This document shows positions 13,001 through 25,455 of a stretch of 64,000 nt of DNA, one piece after another (positions within the stretch are counted from its first letter, which is position 1; each line of letters starts with the position of its first letter). Position numbers and translations under genes: made by a program. A model generated the notes under the pieces. The model saw only the letters and a program-made list of their open reading frames with translations. It searched no databases and was not told the DNA's origin. The DNA lies in the NCBI GenBank assembly GCA_012932865.1, contig SAXG01000038.1, forward strand, positions 1 through 64,000, in the 5' to 3' direction. The stretch is from Amylostereum areolatum. Taxonomy: Eukaryota; Basidiomycota; Agaricomycetes; Russulales; Stereaceae.

Positions 13001-15873
13001 TTGTCAAGAAGGACCATAGCTCTGAATTCTACATTAATCTTGGGGACTATCATGAGAAATTGGCATCTGCATGCCTCCAAATCATGCAGACCCACCTTAA
13101 ATTCAACATCTGTCAACTGGAGACCTCATACTCCTTCAACAAGGATGTTCAGGGCCTAGAACAAAAAATACATGACTTCATACCATCCTCAGTATCTTAT
13201 GCATGCCACTTTTGGGCCACCCACTTGAAAGCTACAGAATTCAATGAGGCGATCTATAAGCAACTTCATTGCTTTCTCTTCAAGAAGCTTCTCTTCTGGC
13301 TCGAGGCCTTGAGTCTTCTAGGAGACATTGAGATGGTGGCTGTTATATTGAGCAATGTCATGCAATGGACCAAGGTGTGTTTGTTATCTCTATAGGTGCA
13401 ATCCTTCTTTTATTTAAATAATTTGCTAAATGACACATGTTTATCCAAGGGACAACACATAGCAGAAGATGGAGAAAGGATGGCCTATGATGCAATCAAT
13501 TTTGTGCGCAGATTTGGAGGCCCTATTGCCCAGTCTGCTCCCCATCTGTACCTATCTGCCTTGCCATTCTCTCCTGAAGGCTCCCTTATCTCTAAGCACT
13601 ATGAATCATACTTTCCACACATACCACATGTCTCCACTGGAAGACAAAAAGACTGGCCTCAGCTCCAGATGGCTCTTCAGCACACTACTATAGTTCACTC
13701 CGTCGCATTCTCCCCAAATGGCCATTACATTGCCTCAGGATCTTATGACAACACCATCCATCTGTGGAATGCAGAGACAGGAGAGGCCATTGGTGCACCC
13801 CTTCAAGGCCACACTAGTGAAGTTTATTCTGTGGCATTTTCACCCAATGGCCACTGCATTGTCTCAGGATCTGAGGACAAGACTGTCCGTCTGTGGAATG
13901 CGGAGACAGGAGAGGCCATTGGTGAACCCCTTCAAGGCCACACTGCAGGAGTTATGTCTGTGGCATTTTCCCCAAATGGCCACCACATTGTCTCAGGATC
14001 TTGGGACAGCACTGTCCATCTGTGGAATGCAGAGACAGGAGAGGCCATTGGTGCACCCCTTCAAGGTCACACTGATCCAGTTTATTCGGTGGCATTTTCA
14101 CCAGATAGCAACTACATTGTTTCCGGATCCTACGATAAAACTGTCCGTCTGTGGAATGCAGAGACAGGAGAGGCCATTGGTGTACCCTTTCAAGGCCACA
14201 CTGATGCAGTTTATTCGGTGGCATTTTCACCAGATAGCAACTACATTGTTTCCGGATCCTACGACAAAACTGTTCATCTGTGGAATGCAGAGACAGGAGA
14301 GGCCATTGGTGTACCCTTTCAAGGCCACACTGATCCAGTTTATTCTGTGGCATTTTCACCAGATAACAACTACATTGTTTCCGGATCCTATGACAAAACT
14401 GTCCGTCTGTGGAATGCAGAGACAGGAGAGGCCATTGGTGCACCCCTTCAAGGCCACACTGATCGAGTTACATCTGTGGCATTTTCACCAAATGGACACC
14501 GCATTGTCTCAGGATCTTGGGACAATACTGTCCATCTATGGAATGCAGAGACAGGAGAGGCCATTGATGCACCCCTTCAAGGCCACAGTGATTTAGTTAA
14601 TTCTGTGGCATTTTCACCAGATGGCCACCACATTGTCTCAGGATCTGGTGACAAGACTATCCGTCTGTGGAATGCAGAGACTGGAGAGGCAATTGGTGCA
14701 CCCCTTCAAGGCCACACTGATGCAGTGTGGTCTGTGGCATTTTCACTAGATGGCCACCGCATTATCTCAGGATCTTGGGACAAGACTGTCCGTCTGTGGA
14801 ATGCAGAGACTGGAGAGGCTATTGGTGCACCACTTCAAGGCCACACTGATAAAGTACGGTCTGTGGCATTCTCAACAGATGGCCACCACATTGTCTCAGG
14901 ATCTAGTGACAAGACTGTCCGTCTGTGGAATGCAGAGACTAGAGAGGCCATTGGTGCACCACTTCAAGGCCACACTGATAAAGTACGGTCTGTGGCATTC
15001 TCAACAGATGGCCACCACATTGTCTCAGGATCTAGTGACAAGACTGTCCGTCTGTGGAATGCAGAGACAGGAGAGGCCATTGGTGCACCACTTCAAGGCC
15101 ACACTGATGCAGTGCGGTCTGTGGCATTCTCAACAGATGGCCACCACATTGTCTCAGGATCTAGTGACAAGACTGTCCGTCTGTGGAATGCAAAGACTGG
15201 AGAGGCAATTGGTGCACCCCTTCAAGGCCACACTCATGCAGTTTGTTCTGTGGCATTTTCACCCAATGGCCACCACATTGTCTCAGGATCTAAGGACTGG
15301 ACTGTCCGTCTGTGGAATGCAGAGACTGGAGAGGCCATTGGTGCACCCTTTCAAGGCCACACTGATTTAGTTAATTCTGTGGCATTCTCAACAGATGGCC
15401 ACCACATTGTCTCAGGATCTGATGAAAGGACTGTCTGTTTGTGGAATGCAGATGATGAGCAAAGAGGTAAAGTGGATCTATACTTGTAAGCAGTTTGGGG
15501 GATAGATGAATGCTTATCATTTTATTTAGAATCTGTCATCCTCTCATGCAATCCAAACCATGCTCTCACCAATCCTGAAGCCTTGCTCAGGTCATCCTCA
15601 AGTGAATCTCTGCTCAGTTCATTTTGGAGTAAGTTTAAAGATGATAGTTGGCATGAAGTTGAGCTGTTGGATGATGGATGGCTTGTTGGTCCCCAATCAC
15701 AGTTGCTACTGTGGGTCCCTGGTGACAATAGGAAACAGCTACCTTGGCATCCTCAGGAGGAGCTTGTGATTGGTGCAGGTGTGCCCATACAGCTTGACTT
15801 GAGTGACTTTGCACATGGACCGGACTGGCACAAGTGCTACGTTGACTCTGGTGAGGGAGAAACTTTGATGTAA
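10064..15873 (+). CDS. NLR-like STAND protein: C2 - NACHT - 14 WD40 repeats
   Basis: Eleven exons close in phase and give about 1740 residues: 10064-10227, 10293-10333, 10393-10540, 10590-10705, 10743-11158, 11214-11264, 11328-11538, 11603-11782, 11840-13374, 13450-15466 and 15530-15873. An N-terminal C2-like domain spans about residues 60-160 (pattern VTV..TKK..K....PKWNE). A helical region follows. The NACHT NTPase has Walker A GPAGTGKSS at about residue 494 and Walker B VIVIDALDE at about 592-600. Fourteen WD40 repeats of 43 residues follow (about 1033-1625), then a conserved-looking tail (DDGWLVGP...LLLWVP). Proteins of this build act in fungal non-self recognition: ligand binding by the WD40 propeller triggers NACHT oligomerisation. 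That role is inferred from family knowledge. The least certain splice is the one before 13450 (AAG acceptor). Base composition turns AT-rich from about Walker B onward. Confidence 0.88.
13684..15459 (+). repeat. Array of 14 WD40-coding repeats, 129-bp unit
   Basis: Fourteen tandem 129-bp units each encode one WD40 blade with a fixed core (SVAFSPDGHHIVSGS.DKTV then RLWNAETGEAIGAPLQGHT). Long stretches are identical at DNA level between units, including synonymous positions, which points to recent expansion or ongoing gene conversion. Variation is concentrated at a few residues: the pair before each V-x-SVAF (DP, DA, DR, DL, DK, HA, SE, AG) and the residue after GS (Y, E, W, G, S, K, D). These are surface positions of a propeller in related fungal proteins. 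Confidence 0.95.
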
Positions 15874-16418
15874 TAGTCGGTATGGTGTTGCACACATTCC
15901 CCCAAGCAGTTATACAAGTCATTGTACTGAATACTACCTCCACTTTCGTGATCACTGCCGCCTCTTACGACTTACCTCCCATCTCCCGTCTCGATTTGAT
16001 ACCGCCCCGCTGCCATGATTATATGTAGGACCACTGAAACAATGTCAATGTATGATACAGTTTATAGAATAACCCCAGGGTACCTACGCTACATGCTGAT
16101 TTCGGCGGACTGGGTGCGACACGACCATGTAGCGTGATTTGGTGGGAGTGTTTGTTATTCTTGACCTGCGACTGTGCATTTTCGCATGTGAGTGAAACGG
16201 CAGCATGGATCAACGGCTGGGTGTGCTATTCAGAGAACAGATGCCGAACATCGAACATCAATTCTGCGAGCAGTCGTCGCTGGCGGTCCCACTGCACAAT
16301 CGTACACCATCGAACAACCTGCAAAGAATATCAGTGAGTATCAAGCGGCACTCATACTGAATTTCCAGCGCACAACACACATACACATTTTATCAATGGA
16401 GTGGTGCCGACACCCGGC
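15874..16418. other. Convergent intergenic region
   Basis: This lies between the 3' end of the NLR-like gene and the 3' end of the YggS-type gene on the other strand. I see no gene here; it should hold both 3' untranslated regions. Confidence 0.6.
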
Positions 16419-18005
<1,587 letters not shown>

Positions 18006-19524
18006 ATGGCCGACACCCACCCCGACTCGAAGACGCACCTGGAATGGTCCAATGTCGGACTCGGCCTCTGTTTCGTCCTGTTCGACGCCGCCCTCTCCTC
18101 CTCCCTTGGCCTCGGCGTCGGCCGCTCCCTCCTCACCGCCGCAGCCCGCTGCATCATCCAACTCACCCTCGTCGCCTCCATCCTCGAGCGCGTCTTCAAA
18201 ACAGACCATTTCGCCGCCGTCGCAGGCATCGCAGGTGCGCTTTGCCCCGCCTATGTTAATATTCTCTCGTGTGCTGATGGCGGTGGGTCGGGCGGGACAG
18301 TGCTGCTCAACTTGATGGGCACGTTCGAGACGGGTGAGTCGTTTGCCAACTTACTTGCTGCCGTTCGCACCCCCGCTGACATCGTACATCCTCCCTTGCC
18401 CTTCACAGTCGTGAACAAAAGCCCGCGGCGCTACCGACACATGGTGAGCATCCCCCCATACCCGTCACGATGACGCTCTCGGATCCACGAGCGCGAACGC
18501 GGGGTGCAGGGCAAGGCGCTCATGCCGTCACCTGCCACCAAGGGCACCACCGCGTCCATGGTCGTCGTTTGCACCCCTCGCCCACGCACCCCTTCCCGAT
18601 TCACTCCCGACGATCACTGACTTTACCATTTTCTCTTGCAGTTCCCGGCGGTGTTGCTGGGCATGATGTGCTCGACCATCCCGACCTCCATCCTCGGCGT
18701 GCGCTTCGCGATGGGCATCCGTCCGTTCTGGAAACCGGAACAATACAGTGCGTTGCTCATTGACCGCCCGCTCGCCGCGCCCGCGCTCACTGACGCCCTC
18801 TCTTCTTTTCATCTCCGTCTCCTTCTCCCGCCCTCGCAAACGCCCTCCCATCCCTCGTCTATACGCTCTGTCTTATCCCCACGTCCTCCGCGGTTGGAAC
18901 AGTCCCGATCGTCGGCATGCTTTGCGGAAGCACTATCTCGAACATCGCCGTCTCCGTCGCCTACGTGCTCAAAGAGCTCGACGAGAACCGGGACAAGATC
19001 GAGACCTACCTCGCGTTTGGCGCGACGCGCTTCGAGGCGTGCAAACCCGTTGCCAAAGGGGCGCTCCGTCTCGCGCTCACGCCGACCATCAACCAGATGA
19101 GGTGCGCCTCGCGGCCCTTTTCTCGCTCATCCGTCCGAAAGCACGCCACTGACGCTCCTCGTCCAGCGTGTTGGGCATTATCGCGATCCCAGGCATGATG
19201 ACGGGCGCCATCCTCGGCGGGTCCTCCGTCCAACAAGCCGCCCGTCTCCAAATGGTCATCATGTTCATGATCGCGGCCTCCTCCGCGCTCGCGTCCATCA
19301 TCACCACCGTCCTCGCGCTCCTCATCTGCGTCGACGAGCAGCACCGCATACGCTCGGAGCGCATCGACAGTCGGCAGCACGCGGTGTGGCGCGCGCGGGA
19401 CTGGGCGTTTGGGCGGGCGGTGGACGGGGTGAAGCTCGCGTTCTGTGCGGTTTTCTGGCCGGAGAGGAAGGGGAAGAAGGGGGGCGAGAGGCGGAGGGGC
19501 GAGAGGGAGCCGCTGTTGGGGTGA
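18006..19524 (+). CDS. UPF0014/FetB-type multi-pass membrane protein
   Basis: Six exons (18006-18234, 18301-18333, 18409-18443, 18642-18747, 18903-19101, 19167-19524) give 319 residues in closed phase. The product matches the UPF0014 family (bacterial YbbM/FetB, plant STAR2/ALS3), permease-like proteins that partner an ABC ATPase in metal or organic-solute export. The N-terminus is hydrophobic (GLCFVLFDAALSSSLGLGVG). The family hallmark follows: FGATRFEA near residue 195, then LTPTINQMSVLGIIAIPGMMTGAILGG, and a final pair of hydrophobic helices before a basic tail ending EPLLG. Substrate and ATPase partner cannot be told from the window. Confidence 0.9.
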
Positions 19525-20612
19525 GTGTGTGGGAGGGAAAAGGGGGGGACGTGGCATTCTACTCTACAGCAGCTCTATTCTACTGGATACACTACGTTTC
19601 TTGACGTAATTCTCTTTCTTCGCGCGCGGGGCTTCTGTGTCTGGCGCTGTACATACGTACACGCGTTGTGTAGGTTAGATGTTCGAGCTTGAAAAGACGC
19701 GGCGAACCGCCGCGACATCGCATACATACCACTACATATATCTCTATCTCTGCTGGGTGAACGAACTTGGGAAGAACGGACGAACGATGACGTCTGAGGC
19801 CACGAAGGGAAGGTGGGCTGCCTGAACGGGTACGCACGTCATCGACGAGGATGGGTAACTTTAAAAGCTAATATAAGTGCTACGCTACGTCATCGTCTCC
19901 CTTCGTACTTACGCATCCGCCACCTCAATCTCCGAATCTGAATGTTCTCGAAACCCTACGCCGCCAGTCCGATCGCCCGGTTCCTCTCTCGCTGCCAGGA
20001 GATCGCCATCGGGTTCGTGCCGGTGCCGTTGACCGAATGCCATCGCGCGTTGACGTCGAGCCTTTAGCTGGCGTACTATGATGTGGTGACGAGGGGGAGG
20101 TGTGGGTGGTACATATACGCTCTTGTAGCGGTCGGATCCATGTTTTCCTCATCCGACTGGGTAGATCCCGTCTGGCTCTGCGGCTTTTCTCCACATTGAT
20201 GCCGCGATCGGAGCTTCCCGTCGTCGTTATCCTCGCCGCCATCGCGATCCTTCCGCATTGTATTGATCTTCGACGACTCAGCTGGGCCCGTTCGCGTCCA
20301 AAGTTCGGGGACTTTCGAAGGTAGAGGTTCTCGAGCCGGCGCACAGTTCGTGTTGACGTTGGAGGTCGAAGGGACCACGTATGATGCTAAGGACGGAGAT
20401 GCTGTCGTTGGCACCACTGGCCCCATGGTCGAGCTCTCCACACTCCATACTCTAGAAGGAATAGGCGGATAGTGTGCTCGAGAGGTGGCGAGTGCAGGCG
20501 ACGCAGGGGAGAAGTGGGGTGTGATATTGGTGGAAAGGCATAGGGAGAACGAGAGGATCCGAAATGGCGGGTTTATCGTGGCGGAAGGAGGATTTGGATG
20601 AGAAAAAGGCGA
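19525..20612. other. Intergenic, no supported gene
   Basis: Only short overlapping frames occur. A low-complexity polar frame on the minus strand (about 20076-20441) could be a terminal exon of the fragment described next, but I could not splice it in. Confidence 0.4.
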
Positions 20613-20667
20613 CTAGGACGCCAATGTCAGGAGTATGAGCGGGTCCAACGGAATAAGCGCAGGAAAG

Positions 20668-21250
20668 GTGGGGTCTTCGATAAGTAGACGCGTGGATGCG
20701 ATAGTGGCGCTACGACACGGGACACACGTCGAGGAAGTCCTAGAGGTCTCCGCTGAAGCTCCCGATCGTGCCGCCCGTGCTCTGGGCCGGGTCCCGTACC
20801 TTCTGTCGTACCACGTTAGCCATATATTCCGCTGAAGGGAAGGGGAAACGCACGGGAGTGCCGCGGGGGGTTGTACTCCGATGGGGTAAGAGGGTGTGAA
20901 TGCAGACGACGCTTGAGTGCTTAAGTGCTCGTACTGGTCACTTGGAATGACTTCCAGAAAAAGGAGCCGAGAGGGGAAGGATGACGAGTAGAGTACACGG
21001 CAACCAGCATGCTTTCCCACCTGCAAGAGTGTGCGTCGGCGACAGAGAACGACAGAGGCGATGAGTACGATGAGTGCGTACCCAGGGGGGACAGGGTATT
21101 CGCGTGGCGCATTGACGCCTTTTGACTTCATACGTCAGTGGTCTTGAACATCCCAGAGGGGGCGCACGACGTGGCGGAAACAATCCTCGCGATGGCGATC
21201 ATACCCAAAGACTCTGCGAGCATATATTCATGTAAAGTTCAATTCCTGGT
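20668..21250 (-). pseudogene. Coding-like minus-strand fragments, unknown
   Basis: Three protein-like segments read on the minus strand. The first is near 21235-21140 (contains LGMIAIARIVSATSCAPSG). The second is around 21085-20937 (GWESMLVAVYSTRHPSPLG) and follows a plausible GTACGC...CAG intron. The third is near 20830-20740 (EYMANVVRQKVRDPAQS), with a CAG acceptor before it. The first and second do not join in frame with any intron I can see. I do not recognise the family. It could be a real gene with other exons or a relic. Confidence 0.28.
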
Positions 21251-22013
21251 GAGAAAAAGTCGACCGAGATGTTCGGGTAGAACTAGATGACGAGGAAGAA
21301 GAGCATATGTGGGATAGAGAAGTGAGATGGCCCCATCTTTGGTGGTTCACCAGCAGAAACGACTTTTTGAGGCGGGGCTGGGGACGACGATGGGTGACTG
21401 TAAGTACAGTGTAATTTGCTTTGACGACGACGGGCGCTTCCGACTTCGGCCGTCGCCGAACGGCGAAGCCACGTGCGTCACGGTCTCGGCGTTGTCAAAC
21501 TCCTCGCCGGGCGGCCGTCGTGCGCTCTGAGATCTGAGTACTTACGAGTACTCTGAGTCCTGACGAGCTCGCCGAAGCCCGTCGGACTGAGGTACACGAG
21601 ACCCACCAGGTTCGTTTCACTTCAAGTTCGTGACCTAAAAGAGATGCGTGCAAGAGTTCGTCAACGAGGCCGCTCAGATGTGTTTCTCCCCCTCTCTGTC
21701 TGATCATGTACCGATACTTTCCCCGTCGACATACAACGACTTTTCACTGACAAAGTTGCCTCCAGGGAAATCTACGCCATGCTATGCGGAGGCGAAGATG
21801 GATTCAGTGGCCGTAAAGACGATCACGACAATTGGTGTACTCGGAACAGCGTTTGCAGTAAGCACGACATCCGAACCTTGTTATTCCTGGATATTCTTCA
21901 GAGAACGACACCGCCTGAATTCAACGAAATTCGGCAGGTCATGGCAGTGCATGCACGGTCTATGTATGGGCCTAACGGAAAGCTGAGCGGTCTCTGTTCC
22001 GCCTGCGATATCA
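21251..22013. other. Intergenic, no supported gene
   Basis: A plus-strand frame near 21770-22018 reads like protein in places (CGGEDGFSGRKDDHDNW), but I found no start, partner exons or family. Confidence 0.35.
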
Positions 22014-22020
22014 TATAAAT
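22014..22020 (+). promoter_or_regulatory. TATA box
   Basis: TATAAAT lies 59 bp before the ATG of the unknown gene at 22079, a normal distance for a fungal core promoter. Confidence 0.6.
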
Positions 22021-22078
22021 ACTGCATACCCCGCAGACGACTCGACCTGTCCTCGTCTCCTTACCTCCCAAGTAAGAC

Positions 22079-22858
22079 ATGGCCCCAATCGCGGTCGACG
22101 GATATATCGCCTATACTTTATGCCCACGCGGGTACCGACTACTACCTACGCTGTCTCTTGAAGACAGAACCCAGCCGGCTGAGCATCGTCTCTGAACATG
22201 GCCGTTTCCTCTCCTATAACCCCCCTTCCGTGCCCACGACCCCGACGTCGATGGACGCGTACGACCGTCCGCGCTACCTTCTCGACTTGGCCGCGAATGT
22301 CCGCTTGGGTACCATCGTACCTCAGCAGATTTGGGTGCCTACCGCACCAGGAGATTTTCAGAGACACGTTGCGGGCGCTCAACTCCAGATGCCTATCTTC
22401 TTCGTGCAGAGCACGGGCGCAGTAGGGATACCTTTGGCTTGGGCAGCAGGGGGCGTCACCCAGGGCCTTTATAATGCAACCGCGCAGGCTCCCATGGGTA
22501 GTAAAACTACAGCCCATTTCTGCCTCAATGTACGTTGTCGTTGCCCCCCCCTTGCTTCGCGAATGACCCCTTTCCATCATAGTGGCCAGGATATGGAGAA
22601 TTCACTCGCCAGGTCGAAATCCAGTCACATCATGCGCCGATCTCGATGGACCGACTCGCCCGACGTATCGGTAGCGTCGTTGACATGTTTATCGAGGAGA
22701 AGGCCAACGTACAACCTACTGACCCAAACTGGAAGGTCAGCAAATATCGAGGCCAGGGCATCACACGCGATGATATCGCAATCATTGGGATTCTTCATGT
22801 CACCGCTGGGAGATGGATGCCGATCTTGCAGGTCAATCGACATATTGCGACGGTGTAA
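22079..22858 (+). CDS. Unknown conserved-looking protein
   Basis: Exons 22079-22131, 22175-22529 and 22583-22858 splice in phase to about 227 residues. If the GTGTAAGG at 22853 is a donor, a further exon from the acceptor at about 22933 extends the C-terminus to a stop near 22999. The ATG follows a TATA box. The product is soluble, with a middle containing VPQQIWVPTAPGDFQRHVAG and GIPLAWAAGG, and a later LARRIGSVVDMFIEEKAN helix. There is no signal peptide or membrane helix. I do not recognise a domain. Confidence 0.7.
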
Positions 22859-23110
22859 GGATATTCCTTCCTGCTTTCTCGCAGCAATAACTACAGACTA
22901 CAGTCCATAATCTGATCCTTCGATCTTTGCAGGTGAACGGCTACTCTGTCCGCGAGTCTAGGTTGAGTGCGTTTCCGTCAACACCGTGGATGCGGTAACA
23001 TGATACTTAGTTGTACGAGAGTTGCTTCATGAAAAAATACAAGGAGTCTAGGGCCTCGTCGATTCATCGTCCACCGCCTCGCATGAGTTGAGTCGAATTG
23101 CAAGACGACC
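22859..23110. other. Convergent intergenic region
   Basis: Space between the unknown gene (+) and the HSP20-like gene (-). It may contain a last small exon of the former (22934-22999). Confidence 0.4.
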
Positions 23111-24271
23111 TTACACCCCGGACATGCCCCCTTCCCAAGTGCGCCGCGGCACACATATATCGAGGTCGCCCGCATCGTCGAAGCGCGCACGCACGGCACG
23201 CATATCGACGCCGTGCGCGGGAAGTACGACGTGCCATTCAAAGTGGCCTGTGTAAGGGAGGCGTGAGTCGGCGAGGAGTCGTATACAGAGAGACGCACGA
23301 AACGGAGAAGAGGAACCACACTCACAATCCCTTTCTAGATGCCACGCATCGGCCACCACGTCCAGCCTGTTTCCGCGCTTGGCGCTGACGGTGACCATCT
23401 CGGGTGCGAACCGGAAACGCGCGTCGCCGTTTGGGTGAGGAAGCGGGATGTGTACGCGGAGAGCGGAACGCGTGGTGGAGAAAAGGAGCGGAGCATGCGG
23501 TGGAGGCGGGGCAGCACGACGAGCGTGGGCGAGAGGGGATTCCGGGGGTGGTGGGGATTCCGGAGGTGTAGGGGAAGGTGCAGGTTGGTGTACAGAGGAT
23601 GCGTTGATGGCGCAGGGAGACGATGGAGGGGTGGAGAAGAAGGGTGAACTCATGTAGTGGGTGGAGGTGGGCGTGGGCGGGAACGAGGTGATCGGCGCGG
23701 TGGACCCCGACGTCAAAGGAGGCATGACCAGGTCGAGCGGAGCGAGTTTTTCGAGATCGGTCTTCAGTCGGGGCAGTGCAACGCGGGTGCCAGAGGTCGC
23801 GGACATGGGCTCATCTTTGGGTTTAGCGACATCGTCGACGAGGGGTTGGGATAGGGAGGAAGGTGGAAAGCATGCTGAGCTTGAATGAACCCGCCGATCG
23901 TTCATGTGCACTTGGAGAAGGGCGGGAGACGGGAGGCGTGAGGAGGCGTTCAAGGCCTGGCGTAGAGGTGACATGCATGCACTACGATCGAGAGCTATAT
24001 GTGAAGCACCTGCATAAGCAGACGATAGAAACACATTATTGGCGAAAACGTACCGGGAGTAGAAGCTCCGCTCGTGCGCGAAAGCAGAGAGTACCGATGC
24101 AGCTTCGTCTCTTTGGTTTTTCCTAGGGGAGTTGCAGAAGGTCCTTTGTCCGTTGGAGCGCGAGTCGAAAGAGACCCGCTGCTGAGACGGTGTCGAACCT
24201 GGTTGGGGTTCGTGAAGGAGCGTGGGCGGGCAGCCAGGCGCGCGGTGGAAGAGAAGGACATGGTGTGTCAA
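23111..24271 (-). CDS. HSP20-like (alpha-crystallin-fold) protein with long N-terminus
   Basis: The main exon 24271-23326 joins 23247-23111 through a GTGAGT...CAG intron in phase, giving up to 360 residues. The last ~110 residues read as an HSP20/CS-type beta-sandwich: FRFAPEMVTVSAKRGNRL, then DAWHLERDCHFEW across the splice, then VDMRAVRARFDDAGDLDICVPRR. A proline/serine-rich region precedes it. The first ~100 residues are uncertain: a second ATG at 24261 opens another frame, and a GTACGT donor near 24055 with a CAG acceptor near 23970 suggests a missed intron. Related agaricomycete proteins are presumed small-heat-shock-like chaperones. The function of the long N-terminus is unknown. Confidence 0.68.
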   Translation of the reverse strand: MTHHVLLFHRAPGCPPTLLHEPQPGSTPSQQRVSFDSRSNGQRTFCNSPRKNQRDEAASVLSAFAHERSFYSRYVFANNVFLSSAYAGASHIALDRSACMSPLRQALNASSRLPSPALLQVHMNDRRVHSSSACFPPSSLSQPLVDDVAKPKDEPMSATSGTRVALPRLKTDLEKLAPLDLVMPPLTSGSTAPITSFPPTPTSTHYMSSPFFSTPPSSPCAINASSVHQPAPSPTPPESPPPPESPLAHARRAAPPPPHAPLLFSTTRSALRVHIPLPHPNGDARFRFAPEMVTVSAKRGNRLDVVADAWHLERDCECGSSSPFRASLCIRLLADSRLPYTGHFEWHVVLPAHGVDMRAVRARFDDAGDLDICVPRRTWEGGMSGV

Positions 24272-25389
24272 ATGAAGGGCGTGGTGGTTCGAAAGGGGGC
24301 GCGCAGCGCTGTGGAGAGATGATGAGGGGTGCTGTATTCCGACGCCCGAGTTTTATAGGCATTGCGGAGGAGATTTTGAAACGGGCGGTGGTCTGGATTA
24401 AAACGATGGCGGGAGATGCGGACTGAGACGATGCTATGGGTCCCAGGAACCGTGAGGTGGACTTGAACCCATCGGAAGTCGGTCTATATCGATGTTTTTT
24501 CGAGTTCTGTAAGCCCGCCAGCATTAGTGAAGGGATGCGGTGGACGTCGTTGCGGATGTGAGGGGAGAAAGAGAAAGTATGTGTGGGTGGGTGTAACAAC
24601 CCGGGCCGGTGTTCGCCGAATATTCCCACAGTTCTTCGCGCCGTCGAACTTCGCGATCGACTCAACTCCTCTCTAGGCCTCTCTGGCTCTGCTCTGCTCA
24701 TGCTGAGCTTCTGTCACCACGTAACGACTGGCGTAGCCTTACTATGGGCACCGTACAGAGGTGGTCTGTCCTTGCTTCTCCCTCATTGACACTAATATCA
24801 TATTGGTACCTTCCTTCCCAGCACGCGTACAAATTATACAATCGGGGCGCCATTTCGCACACATGATGTAGGAGTGATAGAGCCGGCAAACCGCAATGAC
24901 AATCCAGATATCGTATCGCAGGTGCGAAGAGATTGGCGCAATGGTCGACTTATGGAGAAAATCCGTCTGATGATCAAATGTGCTCATGAAAACCTGACGA
25001 TGTTCCGAAGCGCCCCATTGGGCTACTCATGTTTGACGGTGAGTGTCGTCTGGTTGTGTCCTATTCCATTATATTGAGCGGCGTTACCCTGTAGTTGATG
25101 CATGCACCGCCTTCCGAGTCATCTGTGTTGAGTTTGTGCTTATCGCCTCGCGTGCGCCGTGCGCGCGTTACCCAGGACCTCCCAGGGCGCTGGGCTTCAC
25201 CCGTACCCGGCGCCTTTACTTGTACGTTGAGCACGTAAGTTTCCAGGGCATTATTCTTACGATACATCAATCGTGCAGAGCTTTCATTGATCGGTGGCGT
25301 GAGCATAGCTCAGATCGTCCGTGCCTGGGGGTTGCAACTCATAAACAAAAGTAAGGGCATTCAGCGGGTCACTTCAGCCAGCGCTCGGG
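24272..25389. other. Intergenic, no supported gene
   Basis: No frame with splice support or a known family. It should hold the promoters of the HSP20-like gene and of the first membrane-protein gene. Confidence 0.45.
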
Positions 25390-25396
25390 TATAAAG
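25390..25396 (+). promoter_or_regulatory. TATA box of membrane gene A
   Basis: TATAAAG lies 66 bp before the ATG at 25456. Paralogue B has the same TATAAAG followed by GCCCT-like sequence at a similar distance. Confidence 0.65.
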
Positions 25397-25455
25397 CCCT
25401 ATGCTAAATTCTAATCGTGTTCTCCCGATTTCCCTAGAGACCCGCACGCAGCGCC

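Noticed and set aside
13718..15370. Repetitive frames overlapping the WD40 array (both strands)
   Set aside because: Shadow translations of the 129-bp repeats in other frames.
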